Of a DNA stretch of 64,000 nucleotides, positions 36,364 to 45,510 are shown piece after piece. The stretch lies in contig NZ_JAQSJE010000002.1 of NCBI RefSeq assembly GCF_028649535.1, positions 62,001 through 126,000 of the forward strand, read 5' to 3'. The stretch is from Mannheimia cairinae. GTDB lineage: Bacteria; Pseudomonadota; Gammaproteobacteria; Enterobacterales; Pasteurellaceae. The notes beneath the pieces are model-generated. The model was not told the DNA's origin, made no database searches, and was given only the letters and a program-made list of their open reading frames with translations. The translations under genes and the position numbers were made by a program. Every line of letters starts with the position of its first letter. The first letter of the stretch is position 1.

Positions 36364-36378
36364 ATAATGGGTATAAAA

Positions 36379-37611
36379 ATGTATAAGAAAATACGATATA
36401 TAGGCTCTTTACTTGCATTTTCTTTTTTTAATCTAGCTCAAGCAAAAGAACTTTTAATTGCAACATCGTTTTCTCCTGAAACGATGAATTATATTCAACA
36501 GGAATGGAAAGATATTTATCCAGACCAAAATATTCGCTTAATTAATCGTACCGTAAGCTCATTAGAACGTCTGCTTACCCAACCTAATATTGAGAATGTT
36601 GATTTAGTAATGAGTTCTTCGCCTTTTCTGTTTGAAAAGCTCCAGCAACAGCAATATTTGTTGCCATTATCGAAGAATTTACAACACAACGATAAATGGG
36701 TGCCTACTCAATTAAAGCAAACAACTACGGCTATCGCCTTTTCAGGTTATGGTATTTTTTATAATAAAAAACTGCTTAATGATCGTCATTTACCAATGCC
36801 AACGGATTGGGAAAGCTTATTTCATCCTCATTATTTTAATGGTGTATTAGTTAGTTCCCCATCTCGTTCAGGATCTAATCATATTATGTTAGAGATGTTG
36901 CTGCAGCAACGTGGATGGAAGCAAGGCTGGGAAGACTTTTTAACATTATCCAGCAATTTATCATTGATTTCTTCTCGGAGTTTCAATGTTGCAGACAAGG
37001 TAAAGGCAGGCTTAGCTGTTGCGGGTATTAGTATTGATACCTATGCTTTAAATCAGCCAGCACATTCAGATGTCGATTTTACGTATTTTCCCCATTCAAT
37101 AGCTTCACCCACTTTTTTAGCGATTCATCGCAATAGTGAAAATACGCAGGAAGCTATAGCATTTATTGAGTTTTTATTATCGGAAAAAGGGCAACAGATG
37201 GTTGCAACACATAATTTTGCCAAATACCCTTTAACCTCCTTGAATCAGCAAGATCCATTATATAGCGAACAACAAAAATTATTAGAAGAACCATTATTAA
37301 ATTACGATTTATTGCTTGCTCGTGAACATTTGGTCAAAAAGCTTTTTGATAGTGCTATTACTTTCCGATTAGCTCAGCTCAAAGAAGCTTGGGGAATATT
37401 AAAACATAAAGAGGAAGTACTAGGTAAGCAATTACCTAATTTACGAGCAGAGCTGACAGAAATGCCGATTACACCAGAACAAGCTAATGATAAAGTGTTT
37501 TTAGATATGTTTAAAACTAATCGTAGTTTTGCTTTAGCACAAGAAAGAAAATGGGCTGAGTTTTTTCAAACACAAATTAATAAAGTATTGATCGCTATTG
37601 AGGAGCATTAG
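36379..37611 (+). CDS. pgtC: Phosphoglycerate-sensing periplasmic binding protein
   Basis: Periplasmic solute-binding protein that in Salmonella passes the phosphoglycerate signal to the PgtB kinase. The signal peptide is MYKKIRYIGSLLAFSFFNLAQA. The mature part begins KELLIATSFSPETMNYIQQEW, as in iron/phosphate-type (SBP class 6) binding proteins, and includes YGIFYNKKLLNDRHLPMPTDWE. About 410 residues if started at the ATG at 36379; an in-frame ATG at 36367 adds four. The C-terminal 100 residues, rich in charged helices, extend past a normal binding protein. The pgtB gene follows after ten bases. Confidence 0.85.
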   Translation: MYKKIRYIGSLLAFSFFNLAQAKELLIATSFSPETMNYIQQEWKDIYPDQNIRLINRTVSSLERLLTQPNIENVDLVMSSSPFLFEKLQQQQYLLPLSKNLQHNDKWVPTQLKQTTTAIAFSGYGIFYNKKLLNDRHLPMPTDWESLFHPHYFNGVLVSSPSRSGSNHIMLEMLLQQRGWKQGWEDFLTLSSNLSLISSRSFNVADKVKAGLAVAGISIDTYALNQPAHSDVDFTYFPHSIASPTFLAIHRNSENTQEAIAFIEFLLSEKGQQMVATHNFAKYPLTSLNQQDPLYSEQQKLLEEPLLNYDLLLAREHLVKKLFDSAITFRLAQLKEAWGILKHKEEVLGKQLPNLRAELTEMPITPEQANDKVFLDMFKTNRSFALAQERKWAEFFQTQINKVLIAIEEH

Positions 37612-37621
37612 GCTACATAGA

Positions 37622-39559
37622 ATGAAAAAGACAGTCAGCATCACGCAAATACTTAAAAAAGCGTTTTCGATGAGTTTAATACTCTCTATGCTAATTGGAA
37701 TTGTGAGTATTTATTCGTGGTATCAGCAAAATAAGCAAGTAAACTATATTTTAGATGACTACTTTCCTAAAACAAATTTAGCTTTAAAGCTAGAAGGACG
37801 AGTGAGCGACTTTTTAGACGAACTTGATCGTTTTGCGGCCTTAAAGAGTAATATTAATCGCCAGATAATGTTTAAACAGCTGAATAAACAATTAGATAAA
37901 ATTGAAAAAGAAGCTTTGGTTTTATCTGATGATATTATTGATAAAAATATCATTTTAGACAACATCAGCGATTTAAAATCACTTATTTTGAAAATTAATG
38001 ATAATTTAGATCAAGGGTTTTGGGTTGAACAGAAAAAACAAGAGTTAACTACCAAAATCCAATGGTTACACGATGATTTTAATAATGAAATTGTCGCACT
38101 TGGGCAAGAATTAAATTGGCAGCAGATTAATTTAGTCAAGCAACCGTCTTCAATATATTTGAAGGATAATAACCTATCGGATTTACAAAATGAGTTGCAG
38201 GCAATTTCTCAGCTAAAGAATATAGAAGATCAAATAAAAACCGAGATTTCTCAGTTTTTATATAGCTTAGATCAAAGTGATATTTTAGTGAAATACCAAA
38301 CATTAAAGCGTTTAATTGCCGATCTTTATTATCAACCGAAGCATCACCAGAGTGCGAGCCTTGTTACCTTACAACAAATAGTCGATATGCTTGCGGATAT
38401 TATCTCTCCTAATCAAGATTTAGGAATATTGGTTGCAAATATTTATCAATTTCAGCAATCCTCGCTTGAGATCAGCCATCAGCAAACCGCTATTTTGCAA
38501 TCTACACGCAAAATTACCGAAAATATTCTTGCAAAAACAAATGAAAATCTGACCGCTTTAAATCAACAAATGAAAGTACAAACAGATATTAGCGGTTTAA
38601 TTATTATTGCGACATTTGTCGTCTCTTTAGTGTTTATTTGGTGCTTTAATCATTTTTATGTACAAGGGCATCTAACGGCTCGTTTTAATAAACTGATTGA
38701 GTCAGTGAAATTGTTAAATAAAGGACAAGAACAATTACCTATTGAAGTATCTGGAAATGACGAAATTTCAGAAATTAATTACTTATTAACGCAACATACA
38801 AAAATTATTAAAGAACGCCGTGCAATAGAACAAAATTTACGAGATACCCAAAATGAACTTATTCAAACAGCAAAATTAGCCGTGGTAGGGCAGACAATGA
38901 CAAGTCTTGCCCACGAAATTAATCAGCCATTGAATGCGATGTCAATTTATCTATTTAGTTTGAAAAAATTATTGAAGGCGAAAGATATAGCACAAGCCGA
39001 GTTATATACCGATAAGATCAGCAAATTATCTGAACGTATTGCACAGATTGTAAAAGGGCTTCGTCAATTTACTAAACGACATACGCAAAATGAATGTTTA
39101 CAAATTATTAATCTCAATCAAGCAATTTATACCGCTTGGGAATTATTAGAATTACGTCATCAACCTATTAAAGCTCAATTAACAGTAAAAGGAGAGGGCC
39201 AAATAAAAGGAAATGAAATTTTACTAGAACAAGTATTTGTTAATTTATTTACTAATGCATTAGAAGCGTGTAAAACCCAACCACAAATCAAAGTAGAAAT
39301 ATGTTCAAATAACAATAAAACCTCTGTTTATATTGAAGATAACGGAGAGGGGTGGCAGCTTGAAAACTCAGATAAATTACTGCAGCCTTTTTATACAAAT
39401 AAAGAAGTTGGATTAGGACTTGGTTTAACGATTTGCCAACGAATAATGCAACAATTTAATGGCAATCTTTATATTGCATCAAATTTGCAAAAAAGTGCAA
39501 TGATTGTTTTAGAATTTCCTATATGGATAGAAAATTTAGTGAGAGAAGAGAATGAATAA
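37622..39559 (+). CDS. pgtB: Sensor histidine kinase of the phosphoglycerate system
   Basis: A 645-residue membrane kinase. One hydrophobic helix lies near residues 13-38 and a second near 325-345, leaving a large periplasmic sensor domain of mostly coiled helices that should meet PgtC. HAMP-like sequence follows. The cytoplasmic part has the H-box SLAHEINQPLNAM with His431, the N-box NLFTNALEAC, the G1 box IEDNGEGW and the G2 box GLGLGLTIC. I start at the ATG at 37622; a TTG start eight codons earlier overlaps pgtC. pgtA begins eight bases before the stop. Confidence 0.88.
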   Translation: MKKTVSITQILKKAFSMSLILSMLIGIVSIYSWYQQNKQVNYILDDYFPKTNLALKLEGRVSDFLDELDRFAALKSNINRQIMFKQLNKQLDKIEKEALVLSDDIIDKNIILDNISDLKSLILKINDNLDQGFWVEQKKQELTTKIQWLHDDFNNEIVALGQELNWQQINLVKQPSSIYLKDNNLSDLQNELQAISQLKNIEDQIKTEISQFLYSLDQSDILVKYQTLKRLIADLYYQPKHHQSASLVTLQQIVDMLADIISPNQDLGILVANIYQFQQSSLEISHQQTAILQSTRKITENILAKTNENLTALNQQMKVQTDISGLIIIATFVVSLVFIWCFNHFYVQGHLTARFNKLIESVKLLNKGQEQLPIEVSGNDEISEINYLLTQHTKIIKERRAIEQNLRDTQNELIQTAKLAVVGQTMTSLAHEINQPLNAMSIYLFSLKKLLKAKDIAQAELYTDKISKLSERIAQIVKGLRQFTKRHTQNECLQIINLNQAIYTAWELLELRHQPIKAQLTVKGEGQIKGNEILLEQVFVNLFTNALEACKTQPQIKVEICSNNNKTSVYIEDNGEGWQLENSDKLLQPFYTNKEVGLGLGLTICQRIMQQFNGNLYIASNLQKSAMIVLEFPIWIENLVREENE

Positions 39560-40790
39560 TAAAGTATTACTAATTGATGATGATCAAGACGTGCTGCAAG
39601 CCTATCAAGCATTATTAGAATTAGAAGGATATCAAACTATCTGTGTAAGCAACCCTTTATCGGCACTTACATATATTGAGGAAGATTGGCAAGGTATTGT
39701 TGTTAGTGATATTTATATGCCGCAAATGTCAGGTTGGGAACTTCTTGAGCAAATTCACCAAAAAGACAAACATTTGCCTGTTATATTAATTACTGGGCAC
39801 GGCGATGTTCCAATGGCAATAGAGGCAATGAAAAAAGGGGCTTTTTACTTTATTGAAAAACCCGTAAAACCAGAGCAATTATTACAGCAAGTTGAGCAAG
39901 CCAGCCAGCAACGTCAAACACAACTTGCAACTAAATTATGGCAACAAACAGAGTTAGAAACGCATTTTATTGGCAATAGTCATTGGATTAAAACACAACG
40001 TAAGCGTTTACAGCAATTAGCGGAAACGAATTTACCCGTATTAATTTTTGGCGAAATTGGCACGGGAAGAACGCTTTCTGCGAATTACCTCTACGAATTA
40101 GCGAAACCTCGTTTTGATAGTAGATATTATTTAGAGTTATTAGATACAGAAGATAGTAAAAAGCTGCAAGAGCAGTTACCATCGCTCACTAACGCAGTCA
40201 TTATTTTGAAAAATATTGAATATTTGAGCATCTTAGTACAAAAAGCCCTAGTACAATTTATTCAGCAACATTCGCAATGTCGTGTCATTGCTATTAGTCA
40301 GTATTCATCCCAACAACTTCTTTCGGAATATGGGTTACTGCCAGAGCTATTTTATTCATTTACATTAACACAACTGGAATGCATTCCGCTTTCCCATCGA
40401 CCTGCGGATATTGAGCCTTTGTTTCGCCATTATTTATCGGTAATGTGTCAAAAATTACAAAAGAAAAAACCAGCAGTAACAGATAGTTTTATTAAACAAT
40501 TATTATCACAACAATGGCTTGGTAATATTACACAGTTAATTCACACTGCTGAACTCTATGCGGTGGGTGTTACTGTTCAAAAAGAACATTTTAATTTTAC
40601 TCAGCAAGAACAAGGTGAATTATCTCTTGATTTATTGATTGAGGAGTATGAAAAAAGCCTTATTATCGATGTATTAGAGCGGTTTCAAGGACGGATTAAT
40701 GATGTTGCCGAGTATTTGAAAATTCCACGTAAAAAACTTTATTTGCGTATGAAAAAGTATGATTTAAATAAAGAATCCTTTAAAGATTAG
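39552..40790 (+). CDS. pgtA: NtrC-like response regulator of the phosphoglycerate system, degenerate AAA+ domain
   Basis: A 412-residue regulator. The receiver domain has the acidic pair DDD at 10-11, phospho-acceptor Asp53 in VVSDIYMPQMSG, and Lys103 in IEKPVKP. The central AAA+ domain is altered. Walker A reads GEIGTGRT (residues 167-174) with Arg for the usual Lys, and no GAFTGA loop for contacting sigma-54 is seen. A Fis-type helix-turn-helix ends the protein (VLERFQGRINDVAEYLKIPRKKLYLRMKKY). It should activate pgtP through sigma-70 polymerase, as proposed for this family. A terminator follows. Confidence 0.87.
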   Translation: MNNKVLLIDDDQDVLQAYQALLELEGYQTICVSNPLSALTYIEEDWQGIVVSDIYMPQMSGWELLEQIHQKDKHLPVILITGHGDVPMAIEAMKKGAFYFIEKPVKPEQLLQQVEQASQQRQTQLATKLWQQTELETHFIGNSHWIKTQRKRLQQLAETNLPVLIFGEIGTGRTLSANYLYELAKPRFDSRYYLELLDTEDSKKLQEQLPSLTNAVIILKNIEYLSILVQKALVQFIQQHSQCRVIAISQYSSQQLLSEYGLLPELFYSFTLTQLECIPLSHRPADIEPLFRHYLSVMCQKLQKKKPAVTDSFIKQLLSQQWLGNITQLIHTAELYAVGVTVQKEHFNFTQQEQGELSLDLLIEEYEKSLIIDVLERFQGRINDVAEYLKIPRKKLYLRMKKYDLNKESFKD

Positions 40791-40809
40791 TTTTACTGTA
40801 TAAGAAGAT

Positions 40810-40847
40810 AAAACGGATTATCTTTTTACAGATAATCCGTTTTTTTA
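40810..40847 (+). terminator. Terminator after pgtA
   Basis: A 13-bp perfect stem AAACGGATTATCT / AGATAATCCGTTT (40811-40823 with 40830-40842), then more T residues. Confidence 0.9.
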
Positions 40848-40858
40848 CTATTAACGTG

Positions 40859-42664
40859 TTATTTAAGCATTAAATAACGAGTACTAAAACTTTCTACTAC
40901 ATAGCCGGTGTTTTCGATAAACTCGAGTCTAATGCTACGCAGAGATAAAACAGCCTTATCACTTAAATCTAATTTGAGTAAATCAGCTTTTAATGTTTCC
41001 AATACTTCTTTTGGCTGACGTACAGTTATATCTAAGTTATGTTTTACAAAGATGTTTTTTACCATTTCATCCATATTAAATTGAATAGTCGGCTCAATAC
41101 CTGAAAATGAAATAATAAACGTTAATGGCTCTTTTTCAATTTTTTCACAATCTTGATCAACCTCTTCGTATTTTACTGTGCGATCTGAGGTATTAAAATC
41201 ATATTCTTGATGAGTTGGTTTTTGGCATTTACCTTTGCTAATTCTATTATAGTTATAGGGCAATAAACGATAAAAATGGGTGTTAATTACTAAGAATTCC
41301 TGTGCGTTCTCAAAATCATCTTTTCTTAAACGAATAGCATCAGAATTATAGGTTTCAAAATAATTGAGATCATAATCTCTTGCTTTTGAACTATAAATAA
41401 GGTCATAGCCAGATTCTACACCATATTTTTGCTTAAATTGTTCAGTAGCATATTCTCTATTAAGATAGCGAATCATTGAATGTAAACCTTCAAGTTCGTT
41501 ATTGTTATTGTCTAATGATTTTTGATGTTCAATTATCGCTTGCGTGCTAATTTTATTATTTTCATCTAATAATTTATGTTGCACTAAATAATCGTCAAAG
41601 CGTTTAGTTTGATCTTCAAGGGCAATTTTTTGTGGGTCTAAAATGAAGACGGAAACTAAAATCATCACAATTGAAAGTGCAGAGAATAGACGATATTGAG
41701 CAAATCGTTTAGTAATCAGTAACACATAGCAAATGGTTAATGTGGTTGCCCCAATAACTAAATAAATACGGGCCTCCGTTAAACCATAGCTACTTAAACG
41801 GATATAAATGGCATACCAAATTAGGGCAAGTGGTAATAGGGCTAAATAAGCAAAATAGCGGTAGAAAAGTTGCCATTTTGCATTTTTCAGCAATAATTGA
41901 ACCGCTTGTATTGCTAATCCAATACTTAAATAAGGGAACGCAACATTAGCCACAACACCATTTGGCATCTCTCCTTGTACTGCAATGAAAATCACATAGG
42001 CATAAATAATAGCCGTATAAATCATTAAAGCTGGCGATAAAATCCAATTCAGTAACATTTCACCAATACGGTTTAAATATTTAGAGTCATTGGTTGCATG
42101 CTTTTGTTCAAGGGTTAAGAAAAATACCGGAAATGCCCAAAAAGTTGAAAAAATGCCGAATCTTTCAAAAATAGTGAAGTTATCGTATTTATCTAAATTA
42201 AATAGGGCAATAATCGCAAAAGTAATGCAACTTAATGCGGCAAACACAATGCTAGCCAATGCTCCAGCAAATACAAGATTGACTAATTTATTGGTGAGTT
42301 CATCGATAAAGTTATGGTTATCTTTGTACCAATATTGGCTAAGTAAACATAGAAAAGTACAAAATAGCACAGCCCAATAGCGAGAATCCATCATTAGATC
42401 TAAGCCAATCTTATTAAAAAATAGGGCGACTAGAATCGGAATAGGGGTGAGAAGCCAATATGCCTTGGTTTTACGTAATAAATAAAGTAAAACAAAACAA
42501 AGCGGAGAGAGTGCAATTAAATTACCATAGTCTTGAAAGGTTTCGTAATGAGCTACATTGCTTGCTAAAACAATAGTGATGTAGGTAACAAACAGAATTT
42601 CAAGCGGATGCTTAATAATAGTATTTTTAATCATTAAGCCTAAGTGTTGTAGTTTGCTTAACAT
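40859..42664 (-). CDS. DUF4153 family membrane protein
   Basis: A 601-residue inner-membrane protein. The first 345 residues contain about ten to eleven hydrophobic helices. The last 250 form a soluble, charged domain that is probably exposed on one face. The pattern fits the DUF4153 family found in Pasteurellaceae and other proteobacteria, whose role is unknown. It shares no operon: a 160-base gap with a terminator separates it from corA, and it converges with pgtA. Confidence 0.75.
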   Translation of the reverse strand: MLSKLQHLGLMIKNTIIKHPLEILFVTYITIVLASNVAHYETFQDYGNLIALSPLCFVLLYLLRKTKAYWLLTPIPILVALFFNKIGLDLMMDSRYWAVLFCTFLCLLSQYWYKDNHNFIDELTNKLVNLVFAGALASIVFAALSCITFAIIALFNLDKYDNFTIFERFGIFSTFWAFPVFFLTLEQKHATNDSKYLNRIGEMLLNWILSPALMIYTAIIYAYVIFIAVQGEMPNGVVANVAFPYLSIGLAIQAVQLLLKNAKWQLFYRYFAYLALLPLALIWYAIYIRLSSYGLTEARIYLVIGATTLTICYVLLITKRFAQYRLFSALSIVMILVSVFILDPQKIALEDQTKRFDDYLVQHKLLDENNKISTQAIIEHQKSLDNNNNELEGLHSMIRYLNREYATEQFKQKYGVESGYDLIYSSKARDYDLNYFETYNSDAIRLRKDDFENAQEFLVINTHFYRLLPYNYNRISKGKCQKPTHQEYDFNTSDRTVKYEEVDQDCEKIEKEPLTFIISFSGIEPTIQFNMDEMVKNIFVKHNLDITVRQPKEVLETLKADLLKLDLSDKAVLSLRSIRLEFIENTGYVVESFSTRYLMLK

Positions 42665-42783
42665 AAGAAATCCTCAAACGAATTAATTTTTGTTAGTATA
42701 GCGGAACCCTTACTTAAAAGTAAAGAGTTTTACTTTTCACTTTTGATGTTTTTTGATTGTTTAACGAACAATAAAAGGGTATA

Positions 42784-42811
42784 AAAAAGCCTATAATATT
42801 ATAGGCTTTTT
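42784..42811 (-). terminator. Terminator after corA
   Basis: A 28-base perfect palindrome: AAAAAGCCTATAAT at 42784-42797 and its inverse at 42798-42811, with an AT-rich tip and T-rich tails on both strands. Confidence 0.85.
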
Positions 42812-42823
42812 AAAAAATAGACG

Positions 42824-43777
42824 TTATAACCAACCCTTACGCTTAAAGTAGATATAAGGGGTTGCGGCTGCCACAATCATTAGGCAAAGTGCCATTGGGT
42901 AGCCATATTTAAAGCTAAGCTCAGGCATAAATTCAAAGTTCATACCATAAGTGGAAGCAACTAGCGTTGCAGGTAGGAACATTACTGAAACCAAAGAGAA
43001 GAACTTCATAATACGGTTCTGTTCAATATTGATATAACCCATTGCAGCCTGCATTAAGAAATTCACTTTTTGGAAAAGTGATTCATTATGAGGTTGAAGT
43101 GATTCAATATCTCGCATAATATCTCGAGCTTGCTCTAACTGGTTATTAGGCAGCCTTGTTTTACGTAATAAGAAGCTTAATGCTCGCTGGGTATCCATCA
43201 AACATAAGCGAACTTTGGAGCTTACATCTTCAAATTCTGTTAATTGGGAAAGTGCATCATCAAAGTTATCTTTTTCTTTCTTTCCATCTAAAATGACACG
43301 GCTTAATTTTTCTAAATTGGCATAAATTTCTTCAATTACATCGGCTAATTGCTCAATTTTAGTTTCAAATAAGTCGAGTAATAGTTCATACGCATTGCTA
43401 TCCACCAGTTTTTCACGACGTGAACGCATACGGTATAAACGAAATGCAGGTAAATCACGATCACGAAATGTAAACAATCGCCCATCACGAATAGTAAAGG
43501 CGACTGTTGAAATATCGGCATAATTATCGTCATCTAAGCAATAGAAAAAAGAGTGCAGATGTAAACCGTCCTCGTCTTCAAAAAAACGAGCAGAGGCTTC
43601 TAAATCTTCTAATTCACGTTCTTCTGCTAATGTTTGATCTAATCGATTTTCTAACACACTACGTTCAGCATCTGAGGGATCGATTAAATCAATCCAAATA
43701 GCATCATTAAGTAGATTGGTGTTAGTTTCATCCACACTAACTAAACGTGCGTTATCTAATGCGAAAGCACGGATCAT
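42824..43777 (-). CDS. corA: Magnesium/cobalt transport protein CorA
   Basis: Pentameric inner-membrane Mg2+/Co2+/Ni2+ channel. The 317-residue protein has a long cytoplasmic N-terminal domain. Its two membrane helices are at the C-terminus, with the selectivity motif [11 protein letters not shown] between them. The start at 43777 ([17 protein letters not shown]) has GGAG eight bases upstream on the minus strand. An in-frame extension to 43873 would begin with a TTG and read through apparent leader RNA. The 5' leader holds a hairpin, described separately. Confidence 0.95.
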   Translation of the reverse strand: MIRAFALDNARLVSVDETNTNLLNDAIWIDLIDPSDAERSVLENRLDQTLAEERELEDLEASARFFEDEDGLHLHSFFYCLDDDNYADISTVAFTIRDGRLFTFRDRDLPAFRLYRMRSRREKLVDSNAYELLLDLFETKIEQLADVIEEIYANLEKLSRVILDGKKEKDNFDDALSQLTEFEDVSSKVRLCLMDTQRALSFLLRKTRLPNNQLEQARDIMRDIESLQPHNESLFQKVNFLMQAAMGYINIEQNRIMKFFSLVSVMFLPATLVASTYGMNFEFMPELSFKYGYPMALCLMIVAAATPYIYFKRKGWL

Positions 43778-43781
43778 TGTA

Positions 43782-43870
43782 AACTCCAAGTGGTTAGGAG
43801 GTCGTAACAAAAAGGAACAAAAGATACTAGGCGAGCAATACCGACCTTGTCGGTAACTGATGAGGTTAGA
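43782..43870 (-). promoter_or_regulatory. Structured leader of corA
   Basis: On the minus strand TACCGAC-AAG-GTCGGTA (43855-43839) forms a perfect 7-bp hairpin. Nearer the gene, CTCC can pair with the ribosome-binding GGAG across an 8-9 base loop. This could hide the start site. No known Mg2+ riboswitch consensus was recognised. Confidence 0.35.
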
Positions 43871-44076
43871 CAAGATAGGTTAAAAAACGATTAAGTATCG
43901 ACTATGACTGTCCAAATGTGTAATCCTCAATAAAAAATAGTGTGCGAATGGTACAGAATTTGGCTTTTTTAGTCAAGAAAGCGGTTGTTTACTTGATAAA
44001 ATTTGCAAAATATTAAGGAAAAACGACCGCTTTTTTGCTATGGTTACACCTAAATTTTCAGTAAAGAGATATTGAT

Positions 44077-44865
44077 ATGAGCGATGTGCAAGAATTCGAA
44101 AAAAAAGAACCAGTAGAACAAGCATCTGAAACCACGCATTTTGGTTTTAAAACCGTTGCTAAAGAAGAAAAACAACAGCTTGTTGCGAACGTGTTTCATT
44201 CGGTGGCTGGTAAATATGACTTAATGAACGATTTGCTTTCTTTTGGTATTCACCGTGTTTGGAAACGTTTTACCATTGATTGCAGCGGCGTGCGAAAAGG
44301 GCAAAAAGTGCTTGATTTAGCTGGCGGAACAGGCGATTTTACGGCAAAATTCTCTCGCATTGTCGGCGAAACCGGTGAAGTGATTCTTGCCGATATTAAC
44401 AGTTCTATGCTGGAAGTCGGGCGAGAAAAACTGCGTAATTTAGGTGTGGTTGGAAACGTCAGCTATGTGCAAGCAAATGCCGAATGCCTACCTTTTGCAG
44501 ATAATACCTTCGACTGTATTGTGATTAGTTTTGGTCTACGAAATGTAACAGATAAAGATAAAGCGTTACGCTCAATGTATCGAGTGCTAAAACCGGGCGG
44601 TCGTTTACTTGTATTAGAGTTCTCTAAACCGATTATCGACCCAATTAGTCAGCTTTATAATTTCTACTCATTTAATATTTTGCCGAAAGTGGGCGAAGTA
44701 GTGGTTAATGATGCTGAAAGTTACCGCTATTTGGCGGAGTCTATCCGTATGCACCCAAAACAAGATGAACTTAAATCAATAATGGAACAAGCCGGTTTTG
44801 AAAGCGTGAATTACTACAATCTTAGTGCAGGGATTGTGGCACTACATCGTGGATATAAATTCTAA
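44077..44865 (+). CDS. ubiE: Ubiquinone/menaquinone C-methyltransferase
   Basis: SAM-dependent C-methylation in ubiquinone and menaquinone synthesis. The 262-residue class I methyltransferase has [26 protein letters not shown] near residues 40-65, the SAM-binding motif [15 protein letters not shown] near 83-97, and the [32 protein letters not shown] signature near 150-185. AAAGAGA precedes the ATG. It leads the conserved ubiE-ubiJ-ubiB group, with ubiJ six bases downstream. Confidence 0.97.
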   Translation: MSDVQEFEKKEPVEQASETTHFGFKTVAKEEKQQLVANVFHSVAGKYDLMNDLLSFGIHRVWKRFTIDCSGVRKGQKVLDLAGGTGDFTAKFSRIVGETGEVILADINSSMLEVGREKLRNLGVVGNVSYVQANAECLPFADNTFDCIVISFGLRNVTDKDKALRSMYRVLKPGGRLLVLEFSKPIIDPISQLYNFYSFNILPKVGEVVVNDAESYRYLAESIRMHPKQDELKSIMEQAGFESVNYYNLSAGIVALHRGYKF

Positions 44866-44874
44866 GAGGTTGTG

Positions 44875-45510
44875 ATGTCAGCTTTAAATAATCTCAAACA
44901 ACATCTAATGCTTCCTCAATTTACTTTTGGGTTGATTGAAGCAGCATTTAATGCACTACTTAAACGCTCTCCACATATTGAACCGAATTTACGCAAATTA
45001 GTCGGTAAAGTGCTGAAAATTGAGCTAACTTCGCCGAAAATGGATTTTTTCATTCTGTTTAGCGAAAATAGAACTGATTGGCTTGGCAGTTATGAGGGCG
45101 AGGCAGATTGTGCGGTAACACTCGCTTTTGAAACGTTACCAAAACTGGCGGACAAGCAAAAGCTAACGGAGTTAATCAATAATAAATCGCTTGTGTTAAA
45201 TGGCGATATTCAAGTGCTTCAACACTTTACAGCGTTACTCGAACAGCTTGAAAAAGACCCTGCCGAATTACTCTCGCCTTTTGTTGGCGATGTTGTAGCA
45301 CAAACTTCTACCGATTTTGCGAAGAAACTATTTGGCAAAGTGAAATCGCAATTTGAACAAAATAATCAGCATTTAGTGGAAAACTTAATGCAAGAGCGAC
45401 CGGTATTAGTTCATCGTTTGCAAGCGGTTAATTTTTATGACCAAGTGGAAGAACTCGCCCAACAAGCGGTTAAATTAGAGCAAAAATTTGCAAAATTAGG
45501 GATTCGCTAA
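44875..45510 (+). CDS. ubiJ: Ubiquinone biosynthesis accessory factor UbiJ
   Basis: Lipid-binding scaffold protein of the Ubi complex that carries hydrophobic intermediates through its SCP2-fold domain. The 211-residue protein has the SCP2-like domain over about residues 10-115 and a C-terminal coiled helix ending in [21 protein letters not shown]. That last stretch is partly encoded by an uptake sequence. The ATG at 44875 lies 5 bases after AGAGG; a GTG at 44872 is too close. Its stop codon overlaps the ubiB start by one base (TAATG). Confidence 0.92.
   Translation: MSALNNLKQHLMLPQFTFGLIEAAFNALLKRSPHIEPNLRKLVGKVLKIELTSPKMDFFILFSENRTDWLGSYEGEADCAVTLAFETLPKLADKQKLTELINNKSLVLNGDIQVLQHFTALLEQLEKDPAELLSPFVGDVVAQTSTDFAKKLFGKVKSQFEQNNQHLVENLMQERPVLVHRLQAVNFYDQVEELAQQAVKLEQKFAKLGIR

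Noticed and set aside
43778-43873. N-terminal extension of corA from a TTG
   Set aside because: It reads through leader RNA with a hairpin and lacks homology; MIRAFAL at 43777 is the family start.
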